Of a stretch of DNA of 54,725 nucleotides, positions 9,698 through 19,086 are shown in pieces; positions within the stretch are counted from its first letter, which is position 1; every line of letters starts with the position of its first letter. The notes beneath the pieces were generated by a model. The model did not search any database. It was not told the origin of the DNA and saw only the letters and a program-made list of their open reading frames with translations. The position numbers were made by a program, and so were the translations under genes. The DNA is from Desulfobacteraceae bacterium (GTDB taxonomy: Bacteria > Desulfobacterota > Desulfobacteria > Desulfobacterales > Desulfobacteraceae), in the NCBI GenBank assembly GCA_024226935.1, contig JAAELK010000067.1, positions 1 through 54,725 on the forward strand, in the 5' to 3' direction.

Positions 9698-10225
9698 CTA
9701 GTCTTCGTAAATATGATCCTTCGGGAATAGTTTGTGAATATCTTCGGCAGTTACATCATACATCCCGGCTCCGGCTACATAATCTTTGTCTCCGTGTTTT
9801 ACAAGGACACAATAGGATATTTTAGGCGATGGGTCTTTTTGTCCTGGTTTTGGCCAGCTGTAAGGGATCCAGCCTTTACCATATTCTTCAACGAGCTCAT
9901 TCATGGCGGCAAAAAGATAAACTCCGTTGACATCGCGTATTTGGAGCAGGGCTTTCCCGTCAAGGGAGGGTTTAATGGGGTGCATTATCATTATACCGTC
10001 AAGATTATGAATCCAGATATAGCCTTTCCCGTCGGCAAACCTGAACTCTCCGTTGGGATCTTTGATCTTGGCAATTGCTGCATCGCCTTCCGCTTCAAGC
10101 AATTTAGCGGCGGCAGTTGCTTTTTCCTTGGCAAGCTGCGGGGTGAGTTCCTCTGTAAATCCACTGCTTGTAAAACAAAATGAAATTAATAGAGTGATAA
10201 AGACGATTAATATTTTTCTTACCAT
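9698..10225 (-). CDS. Secreted single-Cache domain protein
   Basis: The 175-residue protein has a clear signal peptide (VRKILIVFITLLISFCFTSSG) followed by one small Cache domain. The motifs are GKGYIWIHNLDGIMIMHP, LDGKALLQIRDVNG and a C-terminal GDKDYVAGAGMYD. In receptors this domain binds small ligands such as carboxylates, but here no membrane anchor, HAMP or output domain follows. The ATG at 10225 is preceded by AGGAGG at ideal distance; a longer frame starting with TTG 15 codons upstream would bury that site and is rejected. It lies 137 bp downstream of a chemoreceptor on the same strand, so a periplasmic ligand-binding partner for that receptor is plausible but unproven. Confidence 0.75.
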   Translation of the reverse strand: MVRKILIVFITLLISFCFTSSGFTEELTPQLAKEKATAAAKLLEAEGDAAIAKIKDPNGEFRFADGKGYIWIHNLDGIMIMHPIKPSLDGKALLQIRDVNGVYLFAAMNELVEEYGKGWIPYSWPKPGQKDPSPKISYCVLVKHGDKDYVAGAGMYDVTAEDIHKLFPKDHIYED

Positions 10226-10317
10226 GGTGTCCTCCTTTATAAGGTTATTATGGTGTTGCCGTTGCTGCAAATTTATATAAAACTCCCTATATCAAGAGAG
10301 AGTTTCAATCTTTGTTG

Positions 10318-10353
10318 TAGGCGGAACCAAGGGTAAAATCCCTGGTCCGCCTA
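10318..10353 (-). terminator. Bulged hairpin between chemoreceptor and Cache gene
   Basis: TAGGCGG-ACCA-GGG (10318-10333, with two bulged A bases) pairs with CCC-TGGT-CCGCCTA (10340-10353) around TAAAAT. It sits just past the stop of the chemoreceptor gene and lacks a U-run, so it may be an attenuator or processing hairpin inside a two-gene transcript. Confidence 0.4.
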
Positions 10354-10362
10354 TGGCGGTTA

Positions 10363-12471
10363 TTAAAGTTTAAATTGACTGATGAGTTCCTCCAGATTCG
10401 TGGCAAGTTTTTTAAGTTCTTCACTGCTTTTTTCCACCAGTTTACTCTCTTTTAACACTTCTTGGCTATTGCTGTTAACTTCACCGATATCTTTTGCAAT
10501 CTCATTGGAAACATTGGTGCTTTGGGTAACGTTGTCGTTTACTTCCTGTAATCCGCTGGAAGCTTGGCCCATATTTTCGGAAATTTCTTTTGTGGTAGCT
10601 GATTGTTCTTCAACTGCAGTGGCAATACTGGTGACTATCTCATTGACATTTTCAATTATTTTTGCAACTTCTTCAATCTCCTTGACTGTGTAAGAGGTGG
10701 AATTCTGGATGCCTTCGATGCGGGTCTTAATGTTATCGGTAGCTTCTGCGGTCTGAATGGCCAATTGCTTGATCTCCGAAGCAACGACTGCAAATCCCTT
10801 TCCGGCTTCTCCGGCTCTTGCAGCTTCAATGGTGGCATTTAATGCAAGAAGATTGGTTTGTTCGGAAATTTCAGAAATTACCTCTGTTACCTTATTGATT
10901 TCCTGGGCAGCATCTCCTAATTCATTCACTCTTTTGGTCGCACGTTCTGCTCTTTCTACTGCCTTTTGAGTTATGGAACTACCGGTTTCAGAATTTTTTG
11001 CGATTTCACTGATTGAGGAATTGATTTCATCGGTGGCGATGGATACTGTGTTGATGTTTGTAGAAGCTTCTTCAGATGTTGCCGCGACAGAATTCATATT
11101 GGCGCTCATCTCTTCGGCTGCGGCTGCCACCGATTCTGATTTTTCCGTCATGTTTTGAGACCCCCGGGACATGGAGGTTGCAAGCCCTGTTAAATCGGAA
11201 GATGATTTTGTCAACTGTGTTGAATAATCGGTGATCTGGCTGATAATTTTTCTTAGATTATCTGTCATGGTGTTGGTATCTTTGGCAAGGTTACCAAGTT
11301 CATCCTTGGATGATACCTCCACTTTGTTTTTGAGGTTTCCCTGGGAAATCTGCCTTGTTGTATTTGCAAGAGCCGTAATCTTTGTAGTCAGATATCGGCT
11401 CATGTATATTCCTAATCCAATGGCGATCAACACAGCTGCAATTGTCAGGATAATAAGAAATGTAATTCCGCTTTTCTTGGAGGAATCGGCATTTTTCAAG
11501 GCGTTTGACATCTCTTTTTCAGCACCCTTGACAAGGGTGTTAAGTCCTTTGCTGATTTTAAGTCCAGATTGTGTCAATGCATCTTGTGTTGAGGCTTTGG
11601 TGGTATATAGATCCTGGTATATTGGTTCGATATACTTGTGGATTTTCCCAAAGGATCGTTCGATTTTGCCCAGGGACCCAGCCCCTCTGTTAAATTGTCT
11701 GGATTTGCCTTTGGATTCAGCTTCTTTGTTGATTTTAACGGCAGTCTTCATTATTTTTTCGTGGGCCTTGTTCATTTTTTGAATGAGTTTGTTTAATTGG
11801 TTATCTTCGATATTATAGGTGTTAAGCCATATTCCGAGGGAACCTTTTTTGGGGTCGGTGTTTCCTTTGAAGGGGGTGACAATATTAACAGAATATTCGA
11901 GTGCTTTGCCCCATATAACATGATCTCTTTGCAGAATCAGAAGATATGAAGGAAGATCGTAGCTTCTACCATTTATCGTAACTGAGTAGCTCAGGTACTT
12001 GTTTTGTGCCTTGATCAAATCCGTGCAATCTTTCCTGAAGACAGTACTTTCTTTTACTATGTTGCGAATGATTTTTAGAAGTTCCTTGGAGCTTTTCGGG
12101 ACGACAATGGTTAATTTAAGTTTTTTATATATCTTGTATGAGTTACTTTTTGTAAATTTCTCGGATAATGTTCCATGTTCCAGTAATGAAATCCACATGT
12201 CAAATTCATCAAGTTCAGCCAATAGCTTTGTCTCTTGTTTGGCAAGTCCCGAGGATGAATGGGTATATCCGGCAATGGCTTTTTCTATTTTTTCAACAGT
12301 CAGGTTGGCTTTCATGACAGAATATTGAATGGGAACTTTCTCTTGTGCCACAGTATCGGCAGAACGTGATACTTTATTGAGAATGATCACCCCGACAACT
12401 CCGGATAACAATACAAGCAGAGCAAGGAGCAAAAAACTAAAGATAAGTTTTTTTCCGATGGTAAGTTTCAT
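10363..12471 (-). CDS. Methyl-accepting chemotaxis protein
   Basis: A 702-residue transmembrane chemoreceptor. TM1 spans about residues 9-31. A large, mostly helical periplasmic region (about 32-342) follows, then TM2 (about 343-364, [20 protein letters not shown]). HAMP (about 365-417) leads into a long cytoplasmic coiled coil carrying the invariant hairpin tip ([21 protein letters not shown]) that contacts CheA and CheW. No C-terminal pentapeptide for CheR docking is present. The periplasmic part does not show Cache motifs, whereas the next gene downstream encodes a free Cache domain. AGGAGA precedes the ATG. I could not find a sigma-28 promoter in the 290 bp upstream. The ligand is unknown. 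Confidence 0.92.
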   Translation of the reverse strand: MKLTIGKKLIFSFLLLALLVLLSGVVGVIILNKVSRSADTVAQEKVPIQYSVMKANLTVEKIEKAIAGYTHSSSGLAKQETKLLAELDEFDMWISLLEHGTLSEKFTKSNSYKIYKKLKLTIVVPKSSKELLKIIRNIVKESTVFRKDCTDLIKAQNKYLSYSVTINGRSYDLPSYLLILQRDHVIWGKALEYSVNIVTPFKGNTDPKKGSLGIWLNTYNIEDNQLNKLIQKMNKAHEKIMKTAVKINKEAESKGKSRQFNRGAGSLGKIERSFGKIHKYIEPIYQDLYTTKASTQDALTQSGLKISKGLNTLVKGAEKEMSNALKNADSSKKSGITFLIILTIAAVLIAIGLGIYMSRYLTTKITALANTTRQISQGNLKNKVEVSSKDELGNLAKDTNTMTDNLRKIISQITDYSTQLTKSSSDLTGLATSMSRGSQNMTEKSESVAAAAEEMSANMNSVAATSEEASTNINTVSIATDEINSSISEIAKNSETGSSITQKAVERAERATKRVNELGDAAQEINKVTEVISEISEQTNLLALNATIEAARAGEAGKGFAVVASEIKQLAIQTAEATDNIKTRIEGIQNSTSYTVKEIEEVAKIIENVNEIVTSIATAVEEQSATTKEISENMGQASSGLQEVNDNVTQSTNVSNEIAKDIGEVNSNSQEVLKESKLVEKSSEELKKLATNLEELISQFKL

Positions 12472-12761
12472 ATTGCATTCTCCTGATTAAAAATACCCAT
12501 AACTTAACTTGCTTTAAAGTATTACAGCAGCAGGACAAAAATAAAGAGCTTACGAAATTATAGCTATTCAGGAAACAATGTTAGCAAAATCGTAATAGTA
12601 GATCAATCTATTTTTTTGATTTTCGTGGGTGATATTTATAATGATGTGAAAGTTAATATTGGATTATACATGCTGCCCATGACCTGAAATTATATTTTAA
12701 AATGGTTTTTTTAAATAATTAATTGTGGGTGGGCAGCAGTACAAGTTGGATTTAATAAAAA

Positions 12762-13481
12762 TTACAGCTCTTTAATTAATTGTTTCATATCCCTGACAGC
12801 TTGATCAATTCCTGTGAGAATTGATCGGCCTATGATGCTGTGACCGATACTGAATTCGTTGATTTCGCTAAGACCTGTAAAGGCCTTAATCGTATTGTAA
12901 TCTATACCATGGCCGGCATTTACTCCCAGTTTTAATTTGGTCCCAATTTTGGCGGCATTCACGATTCGTATCAATTCCTTTTGTTTTTGCCCTTGTGTAG
13001 TTGCATCACAAAAAGCTCCGGTATGAATTTCGATCATATCGGCATCTATTGTGTGGGCAACCTTGATCTGGTCTATATCCGGATCGATGAAAATACAGAC
13101 CTTGATGTGGGCATTTTTGAGGGTATTGACAGCTTCCCTGATTGCGTCCTGGTGGGTGATCAGATCAAGGCCTCCCTCGGTGGTCAGTTCTTCCCTTTTT
13201 TCCGGCACAAGGGTGACACAGTCAGGTTTGATATCCAGTGCAATACCCAGCATTTCGCTGGTAGCAGCCATTTCCAGTATTAATCGTGACTGAACCACCT
13301 GGCGTAATAATCGAACATCCCTTTCCTGAATATGCCGGCGATCTTCCCTTAAATGGACCACAATGGCATCGGCACCTGCAGTCTCAGCTGCAATGGCTAC
13401 CGCCACAGGTTCTGGATAGTGAATTCCCCGGGCCTGTCTCAGGGTGGCCACATGGTCTACGTTTACTGCAAGTTCTGCCAT
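12762..13481 (-). CDS. pdxJ: Pyridoxine 5'-phosphate synthase
   Basis: PdxJ condenses 3-amino-2-oxopropyl phosphate with 1-deoxyxylulose 5-phosphate to give pyridoxine 5'-phosphate (DXP-dependent vitamin B6 route). Family marks are LAVNVDHVATLRQARG at the N-terminus, VVHLREDRRHIQERD, IKPDCVTLVPEKREELTTEGG and the late LGVNAGHGIDYNT and EFSIGHSIIGRS. I start at ATG 13481: GGAG lies nine bases before it and the product begins MAELAVNVDH like other family members. An ATG five codons earlier (13496) has no ribosome binding site. This is the last gene of the phoH-pgpH-ybeY-pdxJ operon, 18 bp after ybeY. Pairing with pgpH/ybeY is probably co-transcription only. Confidence 0.95.
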   Translation of the reverse strand: MAELAVNVDHVATLRQARGIHYPEPVAVAIAAETAGADAIVVHLREDRRHIQERDVRLLRQVVQSRLILEMAATSEMLGIALDIKPDCVTLVPEKREELTTEGGLDLITHQDAIREAVNTLKNAHIKVCIFIDPDIDQIKVAHTIDADMIEIHTGAFCDATTQGQKQKELIRIVNAAKIGTKLKLGVNAGHGIDYNTIKAFTGLSEINEFSIGHSIIGRSILTGIDQAVRDMKQLIKEL

Positions 13482-13499
13482 CTGTTTGTTCTCCATCTA

Positions 13500-13964
13500 T
13501 TAAAATGCGGTTAAATCGGTGTTTTTTTCAATGATACGAAGTAGTTCAAGACTTTTTTTCTCCATGGTATCTGCCTCATTTTCACCTATCTCATGGTCAA
13601 AGCCCAGCAAATGAAGTATCCCGTGAATCAAAAGCTGGGAGATCCTTTCTTCAAGGGAGATGTCTGCCAAGGTTGCTTCTTTTTCTGCTGTTTCCAGGGA
13701 GATGACCACATCACCAAGGAGCCCGGGGGTGATGTCTGAAAATTCACCTTCCTGCATGGGAAAGGCCAGGACATTGGTCGGTTTGTTAATCCCCCGAAAG
13801 TTTTTATTAAGCTGTTCGATTTCTTTGTCATCAAGGATGACAATGGAAATCTCATGGGCATTACAACCCAAGGCGTTTAAGATCTGTTCGGTCTTTTGCG
13901 ATATTAGGAGCGTTGGGATTTTCGCTTTTTGCTGATTGTCTATCAGAATCTTTTGTTGTTCCAT
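13500..13964 (-). CDS. ybeY: Endoribonuclease YbeY (16S rRNA maturation)
   Basis: YbeY is a zinc-dependent RNase needed for 3' processing of 16S rRNA and ribosome quality control. The 154-residue protein carries the metal motif HGILHLLGFDHE (three His ligands) near residue 114 and the upstream signature RGINKPTNVLAFP. The N-terminus (ILIDNQQ) also matches family sequences, so the ATG at 13964 looks right even though it lies 104 nt inside the 3' end of pgpH in another frame. The start is therefore translated from within the upstream gene. The order phoH-pgpH-ybeY is conserved in many bacteria. Confidence 0.94.
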   Translation of the reverse strand: MEQQKILIDNQQKAKIPTLLISQKTEQILNALGCNAHEISIVILDDKEIEQLNKNFRGINKPTNVLAFPMQEGEFSDITPGLLGDVVISLETAEKEATLADISLEERISQLLIHGILHLLGFDHEIGENEADTMEKKSLELLRIIEKNTDLTAF

Positions 13965-16236
13965 TTTTTTCTTTCTTTTTTTCCTGTGTTTTATCCGTAT
14001 ATTCGATGCGGCTGTGATAGATACTGGTTAAAATTTTGTTAAAGCTTTTGGCAATTTGATGTAGATCCTTCAGGGTGAGTTCACACTCTTCAAGTTGGCC
14101 GTCTGCAAAGATATCACTGATTAATTCTTTCACCCGGCCCTGGATTCTGGACGGGGTGGGACGTTCAAGGGCTCTGACTGCAGCTTCAACCACATCGGCC
14201 AGCATGACGATACCAGCCTCCCGGGTTTGGGGTTTGGGGCCGGGGTATCTGAAATCTGCTTCATTTACTTTGTCGTTGCCGCTGCTCAGGCTTTTATTGT
14301 AAAAATATTTAATTAAAGATGTTCCGTGGTGTTGGAGAATTCCCTCTATAATCTCATTGCCCAGCTTGTGTGCCTTTGCCATTTCTACACCTTTTTTGAC
14401 ATGCTGGATCAGGATCAGTGCAGACATGGATGGGGAAAGTTTGTCATGTCGATTTTTGCCATCAGCCTGGTTTTCAATGAAATACATGGTTTTATCCAGT
14501 TTTCCAATGTCGTGGTAATATCCCATTACCTTGGCTTGGAGACCGTTGGCTTCTGCCGCGGATGCGGCAGCTTCTGCCAGGGTGGCTACGATTACACTGT
14601 GGTTATAGGTTCCCGGGGCTTCGATCATTAGCTTTTTGATCAAAGGTTGTTCCAGGTTGGAAAACTCCAACAGCTTTGCTGCCGTTGTATAGTTAAAAAA
14701 TACTTCGATTAAGGGAGTAAAACCGACGGTCAGGGTAGCAGCTAAAAGTCCACCGCAAAAAGCAAAAATTACTTCCTTTGCCAGGAGCATGGGGGTTGGA
14801 TGGGAAAGGGAATAAAACCCCAGGGCAATGGCGAAGATGGAATTGAAGATCGCAAGTTTAAAGCCGGCAATGATAAAATTTTTGCGTTCTTGTCGTTCAT
14901 TGATCCAATAGGCTGCGGTGATACTGCTGAAGAAAAAGAAGATAAAGACTTGTAAACTGCCTCCAAAGGCCAGACTTACCAACACGGAGAGGACAATGGT
15001 GAAAAAAATGGCAATGTCAAATCCTAAAAACAGGCAGGTGATCATGGTTGCAGCCTGAATAGGGACAATAGTATAAAAGGAGGATGCTGCAAGCTCCCAT
15101 GCCATTTCCGGATGGGATAACCTGGCAATATAAATGACAATTTTTGTAAAAAACAGGTAGAGGATAAGGCCAAAGGCCAAAAAGATCATGTGGGTATTAT
15201 GGTTGTTTTTTAATCTTTTATGATCTTTTAGGAAAAGATAGTATACCACAAGGATTAAAAAACAGGTGATCATGGCTGTTCCAATGCTGGCCATGTATGT
15301 GTTTTTTTTTACTATCTGTTCTTTTAAGGTGGTCAATTTGATCAGTTTGATTTTGTCCACCCTTTCCCCTTCCCGGATAATCATTTCTCCAGCTTTGATC
15401 TGGTAGAGAATGGGATTGATTTTGGATTGGGCTTCTAAAATTCGTTTTTCCGTTTCGTTCTTATTCAAGGTGATGTTTGGCTGCAACAGCCTTTGACAAA
15501 TATCAACAATGAGGTTGGACAGGTTATGATTGAGCTTTTCCAACAGGGGCTGGCCCTCTATTCGGACCATGGTTTTTGCCTGGTCAGGGCCGTAAACGGT
15601 CTTTAAGTTGTTGATTGTCTGTTCATTATGGGATGTGATGGTTCTAAGATTGATACCCTTCTTTTCTTCTGTAAGGAGGAGATTCTTGTTGCCAACCACT
15701 CCATTTGAAAGAATTTTGTTTAGAATGGTTTTTATTTTATTGGTTATATTAGCAGAGAATCGGTGTTTATAAAGGATATTAAACCCCTCGTCGCTGATTT
15801 TAATTCCTATTTTTTTTTCGAATTCAGGTTTTGTTGTCAACGCCATTGCAAAGGTCGGGTCGGGAGTATTTGAATTTTGTGGTTTCTTAAATAATTGCCT
15901 GGCAAATTCCATGGCAGCTTCGACATGGAGAGAAATATCGGTTAACAGGCTGTCATCAAAATCATAAACTGTTTTAACCAATTCTTTGATCTGTTTTTTC
16001 CTGGCATTGGTAACATCTTTGTCTTCAATGAAGAACTTTTTAGGTGCCTTGATATCTCTTTGGGCCACATCTCCTATCTGGTAGGAATAGGAAACCTGAC
16101 TCCGGTCCGGTGCTTGTGAAATAGTAAATGACACCGTGATGAAAATGAGGATGAACCATAACAGGTGCGGGGTGGATAAAAGATATTCTTTGGTTAGTTT
16201 TAACCGGGTATTAATTTTTGTTTTTTTCATAAGCAT
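13861..16236 (-). CDS. pgpH: PgpH/YqfF-type HD-domain membrane phosphohydrolase
   Basis: Homologues degrade the second messenger c-di-AMP. The protein (about 791 residues) has a first membrane helix at about 25-45 and a large extracytoplasmic helical domain (about 50-290, 7TMR-HDED type). Seven membrane helices follow (about 300-500). The cytosolic HD domain shows NHSVIVATLAE, GYYHDIGKLDKT, EGILQHHGTSL and MLADVVEAAVRALERPTPSRIQ. The conserved part ends at IYHSRIEY; the remaining ~45 residues are Lys/Asp-rich and of low complexity. They coincide with the start of ybeY, suggesting a late extension over it. ATGs at 16236 and 16230 overlap the end of phoH; the first is used, with low certainty. 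Confidence 0.9.
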   Translation of the reverse strand: MLMKKTKINTRLKLTKEYLLSTPHLLWFILIFITVSFTISQAPDRSQVSYSYQIGDVAQRDIKAPKKFFIEDKDVTNARKKQIKELVKTVYDFDDSLLTDISLHVEAAMEFARQLFKKPQNSNTPDPTFAMALTTKPEFEKKIGIKISDEGFNILYKHRFSANITNKIKTILNKILSNGVVGNKNLLLTEEKKGINLRTITSHNEQTINNLKTVYGPDQAKTMVRIEGQPLLEKLNHNLSNLIVDICQRLLQPNITLNKNETEKRILEAQSKINPILYQIKAGEMIIREGERVDKIKLIKLTTLKEQIVKKNTYMASIGTAMITCFLILVVYYLFLKDHKRLKNNHNTHMIFLAFGLILYLFFTKIVIYIARLSHPEMAWELAASSFYTIVPIQAATMITCLFLGFDIAIFFTIVLSVLVSLAFGGSLQVFIFFFFSSITAAYWINERQERKNFIIAGFKLAIFNSIFAIALGFYSLSHPTPMLLAKEVIFAFCGGLLAATLTVGFTPLIEVFFNYTTAAKLLEFSNLEQPLIKKLMIEAPGTYNHSVIVATLAEAAASAAEANGLQAKVMGYYHDIGKLDKTMYFIENQADGKNRHDKLSPSMSALILIQHVKKGVEMAKAHKLGNEIIEGILQHHGTSLIKYFYNKSLSSGNDKVNEADFRYPGPKPQTREAGIVMLADVVEAAVRALERPTPSRIQGRVKELISDIFADGQLEECELTLKDLHQIAKSFNKILTSIYHSRIEYTDKTQEKKKEKNGTTKDSDRQSAKSENPNAPNIAKDRTDLKRLGL

Positions 16237-17155
16237 CAATAATATTGGAAACAAGCGGGTGTCTTACCACATCTTCCTTAGAAAAGTAAACAAAGTCAAT
16301 TCCATTTATTCGGGTGAGGATCTCTTTTGCCTCGATCAGTCCTGATTTTTTTCCGGTTGGCAGGTCGATCTGGGTAATATCACCAGTGATAATGGCTTTG
16401 GAACTATATCCAATCCGGGTTAAAAACATTTTCATCTGTTCAGATGTTGTATTTTGTGCCTCATCTAAAATGATGAATGCATTATTCAAGGTTCGTCCCC
16501 TCATAAAGGCAATGGGTGCGATTTCGATTGTTTCCTGTTCAATATAAGCCCTGGCCTTCTCAAAATCAAGCATATCATATAGGGCATCATACAGGGGCCG
16601 AAGGTAGGGGTTGATTTTTTCAGCCAGGTCTCCGGGAAGAAACCCCAGGGCTTCTCCTGCCTCAACTGCTGGTCGGGTGAGGATGATTTTTTTTACCTCT
16701 CCCCTTGAAAAAGCAGCAACTGCCATGGCCATGGCAAGATAGGTTTTTCCTGTGCCGGCCGGACCGATTGAAAAAAGAATATCATTGTTCTTAATGGAAT
16801 TGGCATAGGTATGCTGGGTTTTATTTCTGGGAAAAATTGCCTTGTTTTGAGCTGTGACAAAAATTGTATTTAAAAAAATTTTTTTTAAAGGTGTTGTATT
16901 GTTTTGTTTTATGGAATTAATGGCTGCATCAAGATCGGGTGGCGTCAGTATGAATTTTTCCTGTAAAAGATCATATAGTTGGTTGATCAGCGATTCAACC
17001 GCACTTATATTTTTAGCATCTCCGGAAAGGGAAATGGTATTGCCTCTGGAGTTGATGGTGATATTAAATGCCTTGGAAATTTTTTCCAGATGGGTGTTAT
17101 GGTATCCGAATAGTTTTCGGGTCAGTTCAATGTTTTGAAATTCAATATTTTTCAT
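16211..17155 (-). CDS. phoH: PhoH family ATPase
   Basis: A cytoplasmic P-loop protein of the PhoH family, linked to RNA metabolism and usually operonic with ybeY. It has an N-terminal KH-like segment (about residues 1-90: NTISLSGDAKNISAVESLINQL). The ATPase core follows with Walker A GPAGTGKTYLAMA, LTRPAVEAGEALGFLPGD, Walker B FIILDEAQN and the sensor-like IITGDITQIDLP. ATG 17155 (product MKNIEFQN...) is preferred over a TTG 12 codons upstream; no strong ribosome binding site is seen. It is the first gene of the operon and divergent from cvpA across 120 bp. The stop lies inside the pgpH start region, implying coupling. Confidence 0.94.
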   Translation of the reverse strand: MKNIEFQNIELTRKLFGYHNTHLEKISKAFNITINSRGNTISLSGDAKNISAVESLINQLYDLLQEKFILTPPDLDAAINSIKQNNTTPLKKIFLNTIFVTAQNKAIFPRNKTQHTYANSIKNNDILFSIGPAGTGKTYLAMAMAVAAFSRGEVKKIILTRPAVEAGEALGFLPGDLAEKINPYLRPLYDALYDMLDFEKARAYIEQETIEIAPIAFMRGRTLNNAFIILDEAQNTTSEQMKMFLTRIGYSSKAIITGDITQIDLPTGKKSGLIEAKEILTRINGIDFVYFSKEDVVRHPLVSNIIDAYEKNKN

Positions 17156-17275
17156 GGGGCCTAGAGTGCATTTTATTTGTCCAAAGGTCAATAAAAATCT
17201 TGACTAAAAAAGCGGTAAATTGGTATCTATTTACTCTTTAAAATAATTTTATACAGGTTTTATATAAGGGGAAAA

Positions 17276-17797
17276 ATGAACGGTTTTGATGTGTTTGTTC
17301 TGGTGATTATTTTATTTTGTTTGATCCGGGGTTATTTTATGGGATTGATCCGGGAGGTGTCCGGTATTATCGGTATTATTGTTGGTTTTTATGGCGCTAA
17401 TACTTATTATCATACATTAACGCCCTATCTTGAACCTTTGATAGATTCATCGGAGTTAAGGAGTCTGATCTGTTTTGTTGTATTGTTTTGCTGTATTTTA
17501 GCTTTGATCGGCTTGTTATCGGCCTTGATTCATAAATTATTAAGTCTTGTTTTCCTGGGATGGGTGGATAGACTCTTTGGGTCGATTTTTGGTGCCGCCA
17601 AAGGGATATTGATTGTCTCTGTTCTGTTCATAATGATGATGGCGGTTCTTCCGGCAAATACCGGGTTTTTATCCGGTTCGAAAACAGTTCCCTATGTTGC
17701 AAAGGTATCAAGTTCCATGACCCGGTTTTTTTCTAAAAACACGGGCATAGATTTTTCTAAATATTTGGAAGGAATTAAAGCAGATTGGAAAAAATAG
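17276..17797 (+). CDS. cvpA: CvpA family membrane protein
   Basis: The 173-residue protein has four predicted membrane helices (about 3-23, 25-45, 62-86, 100-120). It carries the CvpA family pattern RGYFMGLIREVSGIIGIIVG and WVDRLFGSIFGAAKGILIV. E. coli CvpA was named for colicin V production and affects envelope homeostasis; its biochemical function is unknown. AGGGGAAAA precedes the ATG. The last 13 nt overlap the start of mazG, so the two are coupled. Confidence 0.85.
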   Translation: MNGFDVFVLVIILFCLIRGYFMGLIREVSGIIGIIVGFYGANTYYHTLTPYLEPLIDSSELRSLICFVVLFCCILALIGLLSALIHKLLSLVFLGWVDRLFGSIFGAAKGILIVSVLFIMMMAVLPANTGFLSGSKTVPYVAKVSSSMTRFFSKNTGIDFSKYLEGIKADWKK

Positions 17798-18624
17798 CCC
17801 CCCTTTTAGAAATTATTCGCAGACTCAGGGGTAAAAACGGATGTGCCTGGGATCAGAAACAGACCCCCTTGACCATGTGGAAATGCCTGGCAGAGGAAAT
17901 GTATGAATTGGAAGAGGCCATTGTCAATAACGATAGGGAAAATATCTGTGAAGAACTTGGCGATGTCTTGTTTCAGCTTTTGTTTGTACTTGAGATTTTT
18001 ACCGAAAATAATCTGTTTGAATTTTCCCATGTGATCAATGGGGTGGCCGAAAAAATGATTCGGCGTCACCCCCATGTATATGATACGGCTGTTGTTGAGA
18101 CGGATGAACAATTACACCGACAATGGGAAAAAATTAAGGCCAATGAAAAAAAAGAGGCCAATGAAAAAAAAGAGACCGGGACCGGATACAACAATTTGAA
18201 TCAAAATGAGAACACAAAGCCTGTCAATTCTGCTCTGGACACAGTACCCAAAGGCATGCCGGGCTTATTGAGGGCTTTGAAAGTATCTAATTGCGCAGTT
18301 AAAGAAGGGTTTGACTGGGAGAATATCCATCAAGTATTGGATCAGGTAAAAGAAGAAATCCGGGAGTTTGAAGTGGCATTAGAAGAAGAAAGCTCTGATG
18401 CGGCAATGATGGAATTTGGTGATATCTTGTTTTCTCTGGTTAATGTGGGCCGGTTTGCCGGTTTTCATCCGGAAACCGCCCTTGCCAGTGCTACAGCTAA
18501 ATTTGAAGGACGGTTCAGGGTGATGGAAAGAGCACTTTGCCAAGAGGAAATAGATCTCAAATCATTGTCGTCAGAAGAAAAAGAACGGCATTGGCAACGG
18601 GCAAAGCAAGGCTATGATAGGTAA
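17785..18624 (+). CDS. mazG: Nucleoside triphosphate pyrophosphohydrolase MazG
   Basis: MazG hydrolyses NTPs/dNTPs to monophosphates and limits misincorporation and ppGpp-linked stress. The 279-residue protein has two all-alpha MazG domains. The first (about 7-105) has CAWDQKQT, EEMYELEEAI and EELGDVLFQLLF. The second (about 150-265) has EEIREFEVAL and EFGDILFSLVNVGRF; both show the E-x-x-E...E-x-x-D magnesium motif. The linker holds a short internal repeat (ANEKKEANEKKE). The start is TTG at 17785 inside the end of cvpA; the conserved LLEIIRRLRGKNGCAWD follows directly, so no later start fits. It converges with the next gene with a 13-nt overlap of the coding ends. Confidence 0.93.
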   Translation: MEKIAPLLEIIRRLRGKNGCAWDQKQTPLTMWKCLAEEMYELEEAIVNNDRENICEELGDVLFQLLFVLEIFTENNLFEFSHVINGVAEKMIRRHPHVYDTAVVETDEQLHRQWEKIKANEKKEANEKKETGTGYNNLNQNENTKPVNSALDTVPKGMPGLLRALKVSNCAVKEGFDWENIHQVLDQVKEEIREFEVALEEESSDAAMMEFGDILFSLVNVGRFAGFHPETALASATAKFEGRFRVMERALCQEEIDLKSLSSEEKERHWQRAKQGYDR

Positions 18625-19079
18625 TCCCCTCTCTGGAACTTTTCATATTCGGTCCGGGCAGCAATCACTGTTTGGGTTGCTATGTCCTTGAGTGCTTGAT
18701 TTTCCTGGCCAAGGGAACTGGAATCCTTGAGCAGGCTGTCGGCATTTTGATTGATTCGTTCCAAGATAGGGGCAATACTTTTTAGTGATACTTCCGGGTT
18801 CTCAAGCTTGGTTGAGTAAGTATCCAGTAATCCTAAAAGCATATCCGTTTTTCCGGATACAATGGATGGTTGATCCTGTATAAACAGCCCGGTTGATGCG
18901 AGTTCTTCCAAAGCAGGTGCCTTTGTAGTTTCCATTTCAGATGACTCCGTTTCATCTGTTTGAATTATGGCTTGGGTCAGGGCGTTTTGAAAGGCATCTG
19001 TTTTTTTTGTTTTTGGTGTGTTGGCAGTGACCTCATCCATTGATTGTGTTAATTTATTTATTTGATTGATATTGACCAT
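18612..19079 (-). CDS. Hypothetical protein in flagellar regulator cluster
   Basis: I do not recognise this 155-residue protein. It has no signal peptide or membrane helix, is rich in Thr/Ser/Gln/Glu, and becomes helical after about residue 75 (LLGLLDTYSTKLENP). A conserved-looking end, ATQTVIAARTEYEKFQRGDYLS, follows. AGGAGG lies just before the ATG. It is the third gene after a DVU0524-like gene and flgM on the same strand, 219 bp behind flgM. The gap contains a 15-nt tandem repeat in its leader. The context suggests a flagellar or export-related accessory protein, possibly a chaperone; this is inference from position. Its end overlaps the convergent mazG by 13 nt. Confidence 0.65.
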   Translation of the reverse strand: MVNINQINKLTQSMDEVTANTPKTKKTDAFQNALTQAIIQTDETESSEMETTKAPALEELASTGLFIQDQPSIVSGKTDMLLGLLDTYSTKLENPEVSLKSIAPILERINQNADSLLKDSSSLGQENQALKDIATQTVIAARTEYEKFQRGDYLS

Positions 19080-19086
19080 GCTGCCT

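Noticed and set aside
12660-12750. Hairpin TGCTGCCCA/TGGGCAGCA downstream of pdxJ
   Set aside because: The 9-bp stem encloses more than 50 nt of AT-rich loop and lacks a U-run, so I did not call it a terminator.
18612-18624. Convergent overlap of mazG and the 155-aa gene as a regulatory feature
   Set aside because: Short tail-to-tail overlaps of this size are common and carry no further signal.
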